A DNA stretch of 64,000 bases from Micropterix aruncella (Eukaryota > Arthropoda > Insecta > Lepidoptera > Micropterigidae): the NCBI GenBank assembly GCA_944548615.1, contig OX155980.1, positions 36,958,381 to 37,022,380 of the forward strand, written 5' to 3'. The notes below the pieces were generated by a model. The model was not told the origin of the DNA, did not search any database, and saw only the letters and a list, made by a program, of their open reading frames with translations. Positions 33,770-46,218 of this stretch are shown here, one piece after another. Position numbers and translations under genes: made by a program. Every line of letters starts with the position of its first letter. Position 1 is the stretch's first letter.

Positions 33770-33990
33770 GACGCGAGCTGTTGACTCCCCGAGTCAGCGG
33801 CGGACGCAGCCACTCCTTTGTCGCGCGGTGAGGCTCACGCAGACAGCCGCTGCTCTGCCGCTCGTGGCAGTCGGTTGTCGGTGGCGGCGAACGCTCCGAC
33901 GGTTCGCTTTGGTATCACCCCGACCAAACTACTGTACACAGTGGCTCCGACTCCCCGATTCGGAGCGAGCTACTAGCTTCCTCGTTTAGC
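33770..33990 (+). promoter_or_regulatory. CpG-rich island in intron 2, possible alternative promoter
   Basis: About 220 bp of strongly CpG-rich, apparently single-copy sequence in AT-rich surroundings, preceded by a TATA-like gtataaaa at 33731. It ends cagctatgtgag|gttatc, which could be a splice donor. A transcript from here could splice to exon 3, which starts with in-frame ATGs. This is inference only; it could equally be an old GC-rich repeat. Confidence 0.25.
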
Positions 33991-34744
33991 AGCTATGTGA
34001 GGTTATCTATAAGACTTTCTCTATTATTTGCACATTGTTTATAATAAAATCCGTTTTTTTTCAAATATCTTGCAAATGTTCACGGCCACCAGTAAAACCC
34101 AAATCTTGCCTTTCGATAGTTCATAACTTTTGTAAAGTTGGTACCTCCTTGCGTACGGTAAAGAAAAAATGCATTTTTTGACGTATGGCCCCAATATAAA
34201 AATCGTCGAATTCCTTTAGGCGGCCTCTCCTATGATTCGCAGATGTTTCAAATTTGCCGCCATTTTTGTATCTTCTTTTATTATGCGTTGAACTGTGCTT
34301 TCGAGTTTGCCTGAAATCGATAAAAAGTAAAACTAGTTATTAAGTTTCACAATTCGTTCGTTCTCCTAAAAATTCATTCATTACGACACAATTGACAGGT
34401 ACCAACAAGGTGGGGTTAGACTATACAGAATGCTGGCGAAAACATAACCTCAAAGTAATATACCTACAAGTACTATTTAACAGCGAAATGTAGCGTCTTG
34501 CGCGTATAATTTAGTTAAATGCGAAATTTAAAGTTTTTTATTGCCTGTGAAAGTCGCGACTCGCCTATTTATTTAGTCTAAATCTGTCAGGATTTTAGCC
34601 GCTCTGTATTCTGCTACACATCTTTTGTATACGTTAAAATAGCTTGCTTATCTCCGCTGCGGATAGCTTTATTTGTTTTGACGCCAAAGAAGGTGGAAAG
34701 CGAGTAAAACGACGAAATTAATGCAATCCCGCGAACTCCCCTAA
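33991..34744. other. Intron 2 stretch without recognised features
   Basis: Mixed composition; no motif-bearing ORF. Confidence 0.4.
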
Positions 34745-34860
34745 TGTGCGCCATTTATTTGACATATAGGTTGGTGTTGCCGCAGCAAAATATTTACCCA
34801 TGTCGATTTTTTGTCTACTCTTTTTGCCAAGCTGTACATATGGGAGACTTGTGTTCGCCG
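34745..34860 (+). repeat. Repeat F, copy 2
   Basis: Inverted partner of 33425-33560. It contains ggtgttgccgcagcaaaata and tcgattttttgtctactctt. GC-richer sequence follows to about 34980. Confidence 0.6.
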
Positions 34861-34999
34861 TATGAAGCGAGCGCAACTAATCCAGCTCGACGTGCTCGAC
34901 GTTATGTTTTACGTCGATGTCCGTTATTTGCACCCCACCTCCGAAAACCGCCCCGCAACGTCCCTGCCCATCATTTCGATCATGTCTTTTTTTAGGTTT

Positions 35000-35795
35000 T
35001 TGTAACAAAGCGTTTTAACGTTTTAAGACTCCGTTGTCTGTCTGTATGTCACCTTCGATTATCTCGGCAAGTTACCGACAAAAAAAAACATAGTTATAGA
35101 ACTGGGCGTGTCCGCTCTAGCCCAGGGAATAAGTTTTTTTTAATTTAGTTAGTAAAAGGGGGAATTTGAAAGGGCTCGCTGATTTCAAAACATTATCACT
35201 TTATGTTATTTTTATTTCCGTTTAAGACAAATCATCCAAAACATAAGGGGAAAGTATGTCCCCACATCAGAGTAATTTTTTTCTTTTTTTTCCAGTTCCT
35301 TTAGGGTATTTAGACATTCACAAACAAACTTCAACTCAATAACATAGCTGTTCGTAGCTTTGAGAGCTGCTTGACTGTCTGACATTGTTACTATCAAAAC
35401 CATTACTGACAAAGTTATACCTTATAACTAACAATTGACTATGAAATGTGGCTCTTTGAAATTGAAATAATTACGAAAAAAATACCATTTTGCTCTTTTG
35501 TTCTAAAAGTTAGCCGATCCCTGAGGTAGGATAAGCGGGAGAGAGGCTGTGGATGTTATGATTTTAGGCATTCAAATCAAATCAAAGTATTTCATTCATA
35601 GTTTGCAGTATGCTTGAGTATCGGTTCGTTGTTTTTTTTTTTGTAAGAGAGGATAAATAATTCTACTCCATTCGTTAACTGTTTTAAGTATACAGCTGAT
35701 GTACATCCATAAGCGTATATTCAATGAAATGCTCTTCAGTAATATATCTTAATGGTTTGTAGTTAATTATTACTAATTATCGAATGACCAATCGT
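35000..35795. other. Intron 2 stretch without recognised features
   Basis: AT-rich; short ORF at 35212-35412 (minus) is unremarkable. Confidence 0.4.
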
Positions 35796-35799
35796 AGAT

Positions 35800-36475
35800 C
35801 TAATCACCTACAGCGCAACGTTGACAAATGCCACTTGGTTCGGTTCACTAGAAAAAGGAATATAATTGCACAGCAATCTCAACTTTTGAATACCTTTATT
35901 CGTTCAAAATCTGTTATCAAAGATCTAGGTATTTTATTAGATAGATAGATATTAGATAGATTGGAATTGCAGTTTATCGATCGTATCGACTTTATTACGG
36001 AAAAGGCATTTGGAACGCTTTTTACGCGTATATCCGCCTCCTTCTTGAATATATCTTACAAGTGAGGAAACCCTTATATGGCATTCATGTAATCAGAATA
36101 GAACGTATTCAGAATAAATTCCTGTATTATATCAATTACAGGTCCCACGTCACATTTGATAACCATATAGACAGCGCTAATGTTCATACCTGACTGGCAG
36201 GCCGAAGCACTAACCATGATTTAGTTTTCGTTCACAATATCATTAATATTTAATTAAACTGCGTGGATCTAGTCCAGCTAATACAATTCCGGACCCATTC
36301 ACAACGACAAAACCATGACAAGACAACGACAACGACATTCGTATACAGTGTGTGCGAGGTGTAAGACGATCGAATTGCATCAATCGATATATTCTCTGAA
36401 TCGAACAAGAGATTCAAAAACTTGTTGAATAGGGCTATATTTAATGTCAATGTATCTTAAAAAGTTTTCTGTTAT
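35800..36475 (+). pseudogene. Jockey/CR1-like LINE, decayed RT C-terminal region
   Basis: Shifting plus-strand frames read VDKCHLVRFTRKRN, then SVIKDLGILLD, then IDRIDFITEKAFGTLFTRIS and RIERIQNKFLYYINYRSHV. This is the thumb region downstream of the catalytic YADD in jockey/CR1-type LINEs. Stops, frameshifts and a small tandem tagatagatat insertion show it is dead. Palm motifs are missing. Confidence 0.75.
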
Positions 36476-36724
36476 ATATTATTATATATCATATCCTATG
36501 TAAATAATATGTATCTCTAACATATTTCCATGTATCATATTTTCTATATGAGTAATAATTGTGTAGTGTATATATGTATGTATTGCTGTGAATATCTTTT
36601 ATTCCCTCCCTGGTTTATCACCTTTCTATTATACTACCTGTTTCGCTGCTGTTTTTTATTTAAAATTTTGTCATTATGTAAAAATATTTTTTCAGAGTAT
36701 ATACTGTTTTTTCTCTGAATAAAA

Positions 36725-36920
36725 TAAATAAAATTACTGATTTCCGAGCTTTTATAGCCATTACAGCTAACCCAATTGGTGATGCCGTATTTTAAAAGGG
36801 GATTTCTATAGACAACTGCATGTATACTCAACTCAACTCCTTTAAGATCATAGAAAATTTGGATTATTAGTCGCAGCCGATTTGCGAAGGTATTAATATG
36901 TTTAGACCATCGCAAAGTCT
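36725..36920 (-). pseudogene. LINE RT C-terminal fragment
   Basis: The minus strand reads RWSKHINTFANRLRLIIQIF, YDLKGVELSIHAVVYRNPLL and KYGITNW, the thumb segment of a LINE RT. It is cut at both sides; the 3' end reads into a ttattttattcagag tail-like sequence. Confidence 0.65.
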
Positions 36921-39900
36921 GATAAATAAATTTGTAAATTAAAAAATACTATGTAATTATTGCTGATTGTAGATTATTTCACTTTTATAATTGAATTATG
37001 ATAGCGGAAGCCATTTCAAGAATGACACCTTTTTTGCAAAAAATCACAGTTTCCTTGTTACCAGGGTTTTTATTGCAAATCTGTGAATATGGTGTATTTC
37101 AGCAGTGATTCATGAATATGTGTTGTATTTATTTTCAATGTTCAAGATTTAAGTAAAACAATATCAATTTTAAAACAAAGTATTTATTATTTAGTTTTAA
37201 ATGATTTTATCTGAGTTTACATACATTTTGTCGTTAATCTTATGTCATAAGTCGGTCAAGTCAAAATTTCATCCCAGAACGACCTTTTGTACAAATTGTA
37301 CAAATTGTCTGCATTTTATAAAGTCATTATTTTTATATAATTTGATAAGTATTTTGTTGTCACGTTAATTAAAGGATATTTAATTAACGTGATCGTACTA
37401 GAAGTGCACTTTTATTTGGTTATCTCAATAGGTGTATGTATGCATGTGATACTTTTTACCATTTCTGACTATAATAAGTAATTGCTGCTATCTATTAAAT
37501 TATATTGACGTCCATTTTCTAAATATTTTTTTACCAGCCGTTATCAAAAGTGCTTGGTTTAAATAAATGTTTTTTACTAAAAGTTTCTGTCTAAAAGTTT
37601 TTTACTAAAAACCGGCAGTCGCTCGAGACTCATTTTAGTTTGATGGATTTAACATTATTTGCCTACCTTCAATATACCTGGATTTTACAAGAATACAAAG
37701 GAAGTTCGAATGCGATGCTATGGCCACCAATACGCCAAAAGAGACGGTCTCGCATAGGTACCATTTGTATAATATAATCTTCGGGTAATATATTTAATTA
37801 AAGTACCTACATAATAATATTTTTTTGGCACAATTTTGGCACTTTAATAAGACTTAGAAAGTGAGCTTGCCTTATAGGCGTGCGTAGCAAGTCGGGCTAT
37901 GATGCACTTTACTGGGCATAGTATAAGAAAAATAAAATTGTGATTATTCTTAAATTTACTTTATGCGCTATTTAAACCTGGGCTCAGCGATGTGTAAAAC
38001 CTAAAATTTCGAAGAAGGTTCTGTATTTTTCTGGATCTAAATTCCTTTTCTTTTTGTTTTGCATTTAAATTTGTGTGTACCTAAAAAAAATGGTATATGG
38101 TGAGTTTCAAAAGTCATGCATTCAAGTACTTATATGAGTTTCGCTTCGTATTTACCTTCTGAGGGAGGGAAATATAATTTCCTACGATCACCACAAACAT
38201 GGCTTTTCTCGTCGATCAGTGCGGTAACCTGATATCCCGCCCGGCAAATAACTCATAATTCAATTACGGTACAGCTAAGTGGGCCTCGCGATAGTTTTGT
38301 CAAGCTTCTAGTTTTCCCGCAACGGCGACGTTCATTTTTATCACCTCATTAAATTAAAAACGAGGGGCAATATTGTTTTACTTGCCATTTTATTTAAGAT
38401 ATTTTTTTCTATTATCGATCCTTTTCATTTGATGCTCTGTCCGTCAACGAATTCCAGAGCATTCTTCCCACATTTCGAATGAATTCCTAGTTTGATAAAA
38501 AACGGTCAGGTGCGAATTTTACTCTCGGGCCGATGGTTCGTCGTCCTCATACAATCTTACCTATAGGGCCACAATCGCTAGATCAGTATGTACCACACAG
38601 TCCCTGGCCAAGAGACAGAGATAAATTGTCATTGATACTTCAAAATAATAAAAACATCGGTGATTCGTCTATCAAGGATAGAATCATCGGTCAATCGATA
38701 TAATACGATACTGATTCAACGGTGGAGTTCCAGGATCCAAAATCACACTTTTAGCAGAATTATTGTAGCAAAGAATTCTTCAGGCAGCAGACAAATATCG
38801 AATATTTGTTCAACAAAACGTATCGCGAAACCAGAAAATTCATCAATTGCGGAGTACTTCAGTTCCTAACTTTTAATGGGACTTCATTTAGCATCAGATC
38901 CTGTTCGTCCGAAGAGGCGGTGAGGAGCTCGTTGGGGATGGTTTTGGTGCAAGCATTTCCCTGTCATAAAAAAATGGGAAATCAAAATTTGAAAGACAAA
39001 ACTTAAAATACCTAGCAAACAAGATAAAAATTGTCAGAAAATCAAATTTCATTTGCAATAGACCAAGCACTGTAAATAAAATATTACGTGACCTATACAA
39101 GATTAACAGAAAGTTTATACCCGACATGGACCTGACCAGTATTAATATTATTGTGTTTTTCCAGATCCTTTTGTTTTATTTATACTAAAGATTTGCATAA
39201 AGAAATTGATTAATATCATAACTATACTGAAGGGTATTATATTTGCCTCGGTATTAGGATATTTTAACGAGATATAATTTAATCGACAATTTATTTTTAA
39301 ATCCCTAACCACTTAAATTATTCATTGGTGTGATGCCTTGAATATTAAATTAAGAGATCGTTATAATGATGATATTGACAAATTACAAATTTGTGGAAGG
39401 ATTGACAATAAATAATGAAAAACGTGATGATTTTCGGTAGCAGATAGGATTTTTCACATTTGAATCAAATATGATATTATTTAGTAATAAAGCGGTTACA
39501 ATAAAGTTTTCAGAGTTTAGCTAGTTTCTAAAATTGATTAGGATTGTACTTCGTGTCCTGTTACATTGCAGCGACGAGTTGATCTGAAACTGAAAGTAAC
39601 TTCTCAGGATCAGAAGGATTAATTTCTTGAGGTTCTGCCCTTCAGGTGGATTGTCGTCAGAAGAAGCCTTTACAGTACATGCATCATTGAATCATGCGGA
39701 AAACGGCAGAATTGGATTATCCACTTCCCACTTGGCCGATCAAAGGTCACGTGTAAGCGCCGAACAGTGTTTCATTTCATACAAGCGAAGAATTGCTATT
39801 TTTTGTTTGTAAAAAATTAAATATGAGTTGAAGACGTCACTATGAGGAAACATGTTGAATGACGTCTAGGAGCGAACGGATTTCTAGAAATCTTTGCGTA

Positions 39901-40385
39901 GATTCTTTATTCATATATCCGCAAGAAATGCATAATAAATAAAGCGGAAACAGGCAATCTGCATTATTTTAACTGAAAGGTTGGTTTACTCGCCAGAGGA
40001 GGGGGAATAGGGGTTGGTTCGGCTATGTTGACAGACAGGACACGTTGTCAGACGAAGCACCCCGAATCTCAAAATCCCAGCGCATTCGTGTCTTCCCAAG
40101 AGCCATTAGCCAATAGTGTTATCCCGAAACAAATATATTATAGGTCGTGTTATTTTTTCTTATATAAATAAATAAAATTTGATATAAATAATAGTTGTAA
40201 ATGAGTTGAAGTTAAATAAATAAATATTGAATCCTTAAATCTCAAGTTCTTCCGCCACAAAATGTACGAAGTATTTTTTATAAACGTTTTAATGAGAAGT
40301 GCTTGCTAAAATAGTATTATTTTAGTAAACTATATTATATTTTAAACTTTTCCATGTTTTCTTATTTTTTTGATTGAATTTCCAA
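36921..40385. other. Intron 2 stretch without recognised genes
   Basis: AT-rich. It contains a perfect 13-bp-arm palindrome at 37361-37391 (CACGTTAATTAAA, loop GGATA). ORFs at 38660-39127 and 39627-39812 have no recognisable motifs. A GC-richer part lies at 38200-38340. Confidence 0.45.
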
Positions 40386-40389
40386 TTCC

Positions 40390-40830
40390 GATCAAATTAA
40401 ACGGGAGGAGTCATATTTTTGGCGCAAAACTGACGAATTGATAAAGCTGAATGTGAATGGGCGCATTGCTGTGGTGCAAGAACTATGAGTCGTTTCGCCA
40501 CAACTCTGGTCTCTTTTTGCGGATTTTTTCATATAACTGTTGATAAAACGTCTTGATAACACACGGTCCACTTTTGCGCCTTAAGGCAATAATTCAAAAT
40601 TCCATTAAAGTCGAAAAAAACAGTGAGCATCACTGACATTGGATCGAGACTGATGTGCTTTCTTGGGACGTGGGGATCCTTTGATAATCCATTCTGATGA
40701 TTGAACTTTTGTCTCAATATCGTAGCCGTAAACCCAGATTTCATGATCCTTTGCATGAGTGTTTCACAGTTTGCAAAACGTTGCGTTTCATCGCTGCTCC
40801 AGAAAATCGCAGATTCCAAAAATCGCCACG
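40390..40830 (-). pseudogene. Mariner-type transposase remnant
   Basis: The minus-strand frame 40819-40529 includes ETQRFANCETLMQRIMKSGF and PMSVMLTVFFDFNGILNY, the latter being the mariner segment around the second strand of the catalytic core. Downstream, past a stop, come CAHSHSALSIRQFCAKN and MTPPV, matching the (HD)NAPSHSAL--R-FL-KN region. The catalytic Asp of that block is lost. No terminal repeats were found. Confidence 0.75.
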
Positions 40831-41553
40831 TTGCACTGAAATAACAATATCACGAAAACTTACGAGATATCAACAATCCAAGAACATGTGTTTATCAAGA
40901 ATGGTATGCGCAAGGCAGTGTTGCCAACCGCATATCAGTAAATATCACCGTTGGCGCGTTAAAAATATTCGGTCATTTTCTAAACAGATCTCGTATAATA
41001 AAAATGTGGTTGTTGCAGGGTATCATTTACTTTCCCAAATTTCGTTTAGATTTAGCGACATACAATGCATCGCTGTTCTAGGTATCATTAATGGTGTTGC
41101 TGTTCTAGGTACGCCGTACATTGGAACGTACCGAAAATACTCAAAAAATATCCTTTAGACAACAGAAGACTTATGAGGAGAGACTGTTACATTGAGACTT
41201 GTTTACGTTTAGTCTGCGCGATAGGCGCACTGGGCCGAATATGGCACTATTGAATATTATTGTCGATTCCCCTGCACTTGTAACGCGTATCCGCACATAA
41301 GTGCCCTCACCGCGCACGAGATTTTCTCCTCTCTTCCACATACCCAGGTGCAACTCCAATCATTAGATACCTACAATCGTAAATTCAGCTACACTGATGC
41401 TTTCAACAGCGCCCTAAAACTGTTTTCGCTAAATCAACATACTATACAGAGTGAGTTATAATTAATCGGCATTCTTGGAGTGGGTGAATTAGTACGAGAA
41501 AATAAGCAACTTTCGATTTAAAAAATGTGGGAAAAACAAAAATTTAAATGTTT
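40831..41553. other. Intron 2 stretch without recognised features
   Basis: A 153-codon plus-strand ORF (40697-41158) partly overlaps the antisense of the mariner remnant and has no motifs. Confidence 0.4.
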
Positions 41554-42163
41554 TAGCTTTTATCGCGGGCCCAGCGCGGCGACCGAATGAAGAAATTTCT
41601 TAACGTATATTAATGATTTTAAACGGATAATTACGTCTAAACGAGTACTGCTTACGATTCGAAAAAAATATATGTTAAACAAGAACATTTTCCTAATATT
41701 CTTAGCTTTGAATATTTTAGATTTTGTTTATATTACATACTGTAATTAATTTGTGAAATTAGGTCTAACCGAACACAAAAACGACTACTACGCAAATACT
41801 ATCTGGCGTATTATTATGAAACCTGTACCATTTTAAAGATAATTTAATTATCTATCTATTTATCTACGATTTTTTTTTCGAAAAATCCGTTTTTTTGCAT
41901 TATCGAATAAAAAATTCGTGCGCGGTGCTCTATCGGAAGACGTTTAAATTATTCCGAATCATTTGCTTCCGCAGCCGCAAATGATTCGGAATAATTTCAA
42001 CGTTTTCCGATAGAGCGCAGTTATCTGCAGGGCGATAGAACGAGAAAATCGTTTAAACGTCCTGTGGTGACGGGCTCGCCCGTTGTAGTTGACACCGCAA
42101 GTTGTAGAGCGCAGTTATCTGATATCAGAAAAAATAAAATAAATAAATAATTATAATTGCATA
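41554..42163 (+). repeat. Repeat A, copy 5, with a 77-bp repeat B insertion
   Basis: It matches the other copies from TAGCTTTTATCGCGGGCC to the AT-rich segment ending ttataattgcata and is truncated before the CCGCGG terminus. It is interrupted at 42028-42104 by the end of repeat B, with a perfect 17-bp duplication of repeat A sequence on both sides. Confidence 0.9.
42028..42104 (+). mobile_element. Repeat B, 77-bp 3'-end insertion in repeat A
   Basis: Only the last 77 bp of B are present (from cagggcgatagaacg to caccgcaagttg). They are flanked by TAGAGCGCAGTTATCTG, perfectly duplicated at 42011-42027 and 42105-42121. The retained end identifies the element's 3' terminus. It contains the hairpin GGGCTCGCCC about 35 bp from the end. 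Confidence 0.9.
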
Positions 42164-42600
42164 CCGAGTCGGTGAAAAATGCCTTCAAAGCATTCATTGG
42201 TTCCTGTCCATGAGAGTTTTACATCAGAGGAATTAAGCAACTTCCAATCAAAAGACAAATCTGCACAAATAATAGGAGTCAATATTTCTAATAATTAAAT
42301 ATATCTATATTTTTCATAAAAAGTTTTTGGCCTTAAATTTCCATTATAGAATGGCAACTTCATAAGTAAGAACTTAATATATGCCAATATAAGTTTTGTT
42401 TTTTCGCTCTTGAAACTGATATATCCTGTACCTTCATTATGTGTATATTCTGTGTGATTTGATGGGGGCAACCCTGGTAAGGTTTTGTTTCGATTTCAAT
42501 TTCTTCTATACTCAGTATATTGCATTTTCTCTGCAAATGAAAAATTATTATCGTTAATAAACACTAGACACAAAGACAACAGTAGACACTAATGCAAACA
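42164..42600. other. Intron 2 stretch without recognised features
   Basis: AT-rich sequence directly following the truncated repeat A copy 5. Confidence 0.4.
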
Positions 42601-42790
42601 GATACAACCAAAAAATATGAGGACTGTATACGGACAATGACACTACGCATATCTCGGGCCTAAACTCTATAATATATTTGACTCACACATAGGACAGACA
42701 TTAGGCCTAACCGACAACCAGTACAAGAAACTGGTGTCAGATTAGCTTTCAAATTGTACTAGAGATGAATGTGAAAGTTTTATGTATTAA
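42600..42790 (+). pseudogene. Possible LINE C-terminal fragment
   Basis: One plus-strand frame reads LGPKLYNIFDSHIGQTLG and LTDNQYKKLVSD, the layout of the final residues of jockey/CR1-like LINEs (GP-LYN-LP...FK). An internal stop is present. The similarity is short and tentative. Confidence 0.4.
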
Positions 42791-45630
42791 CATATAGTTC
42801 TATATATGTTTTTATATTAAGAAAAAAAAAATTATTATGTTTATTACCGTCAAGTATAGGCTATATTATGTATATTATATTTTTATTTATTTTATTTATT
42901 TATTTATTTATTTATCCTGATTTTTAGTTACATAAAAAAATTGCGTTAATTTTTTTAACACATTTTAAAAGAATACATATGAAGAAAATCGCGAAAGGGC
43001 ATTAACTTGTCAGGATTACATCACCCCACTAGGTATACGCCTGTGTTGGGGTGATGGATACATAGTTCCGTGGTATTATTTGCTGAGCCTGTATATATTA
43101 TATATTATATATATTATGTTATATTTTATTATGTTGTACTATTTTATTATGCTGTACTGTTATTTTGTATACTGTCAAGTACCTACAGGGCTGTGTGTTT
43201 TTTTGTAACAATAAAAACAAAAATATATCTGCAGATAGTTTCCTGTGTCAGAACAACACATTAGATTATTAAACCGTATTTGAAGATAATCAAAATAAAA
43301 AATATTAAAGAATACACGGTGGGCGCAACGCGCGCACGCGTTCTTGTATGCTGTAGATTTATCGGTTTATTAAACAAAGCCCTCTCGCATGAACTACCTC
43401 ACGTCCAATGAATATTTGTAATTTGTTGAAAATGTGTAGCTCGGGTTGGATAGCCCTATCGTTGGCGCTGGTCTACTTACATAATCGAATCTGTTGATTC
43501 TAATAATCGAGGGAGACGTTGGATGTAATTTTATTGAACTTGTGATCCATGCAGTATCAAAGTGGACTTAGAAATATATCCTGTTATATCCTGTTATACT
43601 CCCCGACTCGGTATAATGTTATCCCGTCCTCTTGGTTTCCTCGACACGAAACCTGGCTGTCAGGCAGGGAACGCATGAGGGTTCTCGATGCCGATACCCT
43701 GGAATGAACGGGACGACAAGGGAATTATGGATCTACGAGCGAATCGTTGGATAAAATGTATTCTTGTAGCATTTTGCAATTTCTAAGTTCTGTGTTCGAA
43801 ACTTTTGCAAAGGCTGGCCGATAGCAAAAAGGCGATAGTTTCACATGTTTGCGATAGTTGCATATTCCTGCACGTCTTGCTGCACGGTGGAACGTCTTGC
43901 TGGACGATCTGTTGGGTCTGCCGGTCCACGAGGACTGCATCGTCTGTGCCTACGCGGACCGAATGGAACTGAACGCGAACTGAAATGGAGGTGTGGTTCG
44001 CATGACTTGTCGGATATTAGTAATGATTCATACACATCGTTTCTGTAGAATGAAGATTCCTAGGGAATCACTATTACTTCCCCATAGAGCTATTCCATAT
44101 TTGAACCGGGAACCAGTATACGCGAGTACGTTACTCTAACTGTTCAGTGAATGTGTGTCATTTAATGGAGCTGCTTTACATGTTTCATTTCATAAAAATC
44201 GATGTCAAAACTCCTTTCAGCATCTTTCTATATCTACTTAGTTTAAGATCTCCCATAGTGACCCCTATATAACTCTATAAAACTTACCCTATGTATGTGA
44301 TGATGATGCACTGACTATTTGCAAAAAGACATGACATTTCAATTAATTAAGCCGTTCACATGTCGAAAATCTGTGCCGTATTGATTCAGCCCGAACCGCA
44401 TGTGAAGTTTGAACTTAACCTTGAGTGGGATTGCATTAAAATAGCAGCATCCGCGATGCGGTTAATAAAAATATAATTACCGCATGGCGTAATATAATGG
44501 AGTAATAAAATGAGTATTATTTCAGCTTACATCATTTGTCATGGGTTTTTTATATATATATTAATGCATCTATTTATATCTTGAATATACAATATCTTGA
44601 ATGTAATATGAAGATATGATATCTTGAAGGTACATTATATATAACATGTATGTTTAATGTTCACGGACAGTCGCGCCATTTCAATAGTTTCCTTTTTTTA
44701 TCAAGAAAAAAATCACTATCAGGCTTCGAAATACTTGTTGGGTATGTGTTTTCATCTGAAAACACTAAAGCTCTCTGACCGCAATATCACTTTCATAGAA
44801 TGCATCAAAAACCTCTCTTCTCTAATCTCATTTCACATTGTATTTTCACAAACAAAATTACCCCACTTTTATCACAAACAAAATTACCCCTCAAATATAA
44901 ACTTTGCACTGACACAATCTAACCGAGTCTCACAAAACGTAGATCCACACGATCCATGAAACCATGCAATTAATCATTTCAAAGAGGAGACAGTCCGCGT
45001 TGGAAAAACGACAAAAGCCGTGTTTACACAGTGTCAGATGTATGTACATGCATATTACAGATATACGGTCTGAAATAGTTAAGAGGCTTATATCAGAGAT
45101 GTGATAGGATTAAAATGTGGGAATATACCTACACCAGTCGTGACCTTCATGTTTACGCAATTGTGATAATGACGTTTACTATTCTTTTATGAGATAATTG
45201 CTAGTTTTATTTTTAATTTATTTATGAATGTCGCAGGTGCGTCCGCAATGTCGTACAATGGTTGGCCGGGCGGTTTAGTTGTTATATTTATATGATGCGA
45301 TTTACATTGCGTATGGCGTGACATTGCGGGGTAGCGGATCAGGAGGCGGCCAAAAGTACGTTTAATTAAATTTATTTTTATTATATCTCCTTGGCTGTGC
45401 GATTATTTTTTTTCATTCTCAAACTACCTGATCTAAATCTGATCAATCTGATATATTTATAAGATGCTTGCATACACTTGTGGTTCTGGCTCCGAGCGAC
45501 TTCCAAATTATTAGTATCGTATGTTTATATTGTTTCTGTGTGGTAAATTTAAATAAATAAATAAAAATCAAATAAGATAACAAAGCAGCACTCATTTCTC
45601 CAGCAAACGTAAAACACTACGAAAATATAT
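42791..45630. other. Intron 2 stretch without recognised genes
   Basis: TTTA-rich tract at 42885-42915 and a TA/ATT-rich tract at 43085-43150. A GC-richer segment at 43610-44030 has overlapping ORFs on both strands without motifs. A 28-bp local duplication (acaaacaaaattacccc) lies at 44845-44895. Confidence 0.45.
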
Positions 45631-45639
45631 AGTTTCGGT

Positions 45640-46075
45640 CAAGAGTAATGCTGGACGTCTTCTCATACCAGAGGGAATATTATACTTATTATCCATCCCC
45701 GGCTACAGCGGCGCCTTTTTTTCTTACTCCTCCATGCAGGCTGCACGACTGGAATGCTTTACCGAATAATGTCAGACAAGCCCCAAGCATCACCACTTTC
45801 AAGCCCAGGCTCAAAGAGCACGTAAACCTTATTCCATAACATCCAACCCTCCTCTAACCTCTCCTTTCTGAATCCCTTTCCTTCTTTTGTCTACTTCCTT
45901 ACCCCTCCGTCTTTAATTAATTTCATTAATTTTGTTGTTCATTTGTCATTGTCATTTTTTTATCATTTTTAGCTTATTTTATTATTTTAATTTTAATTTT
46001 ATTCAGCCAATATAGTTACCTATAAGTTATAGGTTAGCTAATAAGAGTTTAATTATTATTATTATTATTAAGTAT
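45640..46075 (+). pseudogene. LINE 3' end (RT C-terminus and 3' UTR) with ATT tail
   Basis: The frame 45648-45839 ends CRLHDWNALPNNVRQAPSIT then TFKPRLKEHVNLIP, the typical terminal motif (WN-LP--VR-APS--TFK-RLK-HL) of insect LINEs. A ~200-bp pyrimidine-rich 3' UTR and an (ATT)n tail at about 46052-46071 follow. The rest is truncated. Confidence 0.8.
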
Positions 46076-46218
46076 AAAGAAGAGTACATACTATTAATGC
46101 AGTCATAATATATCCGGTAATTTTCACATAGGTAAATATGTGGTATTTATCAATAAATAACCTAATATTTATCAATAATAACCTAATATCAATAATAATA
46201 ATTTAATAATAATATAAG

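Noticed and set aside
40697..41158. 153-codon plus-strand frame
   Set aside because: Its first part is antisense to the mariner remnant and the rest has no recognisable similarity.
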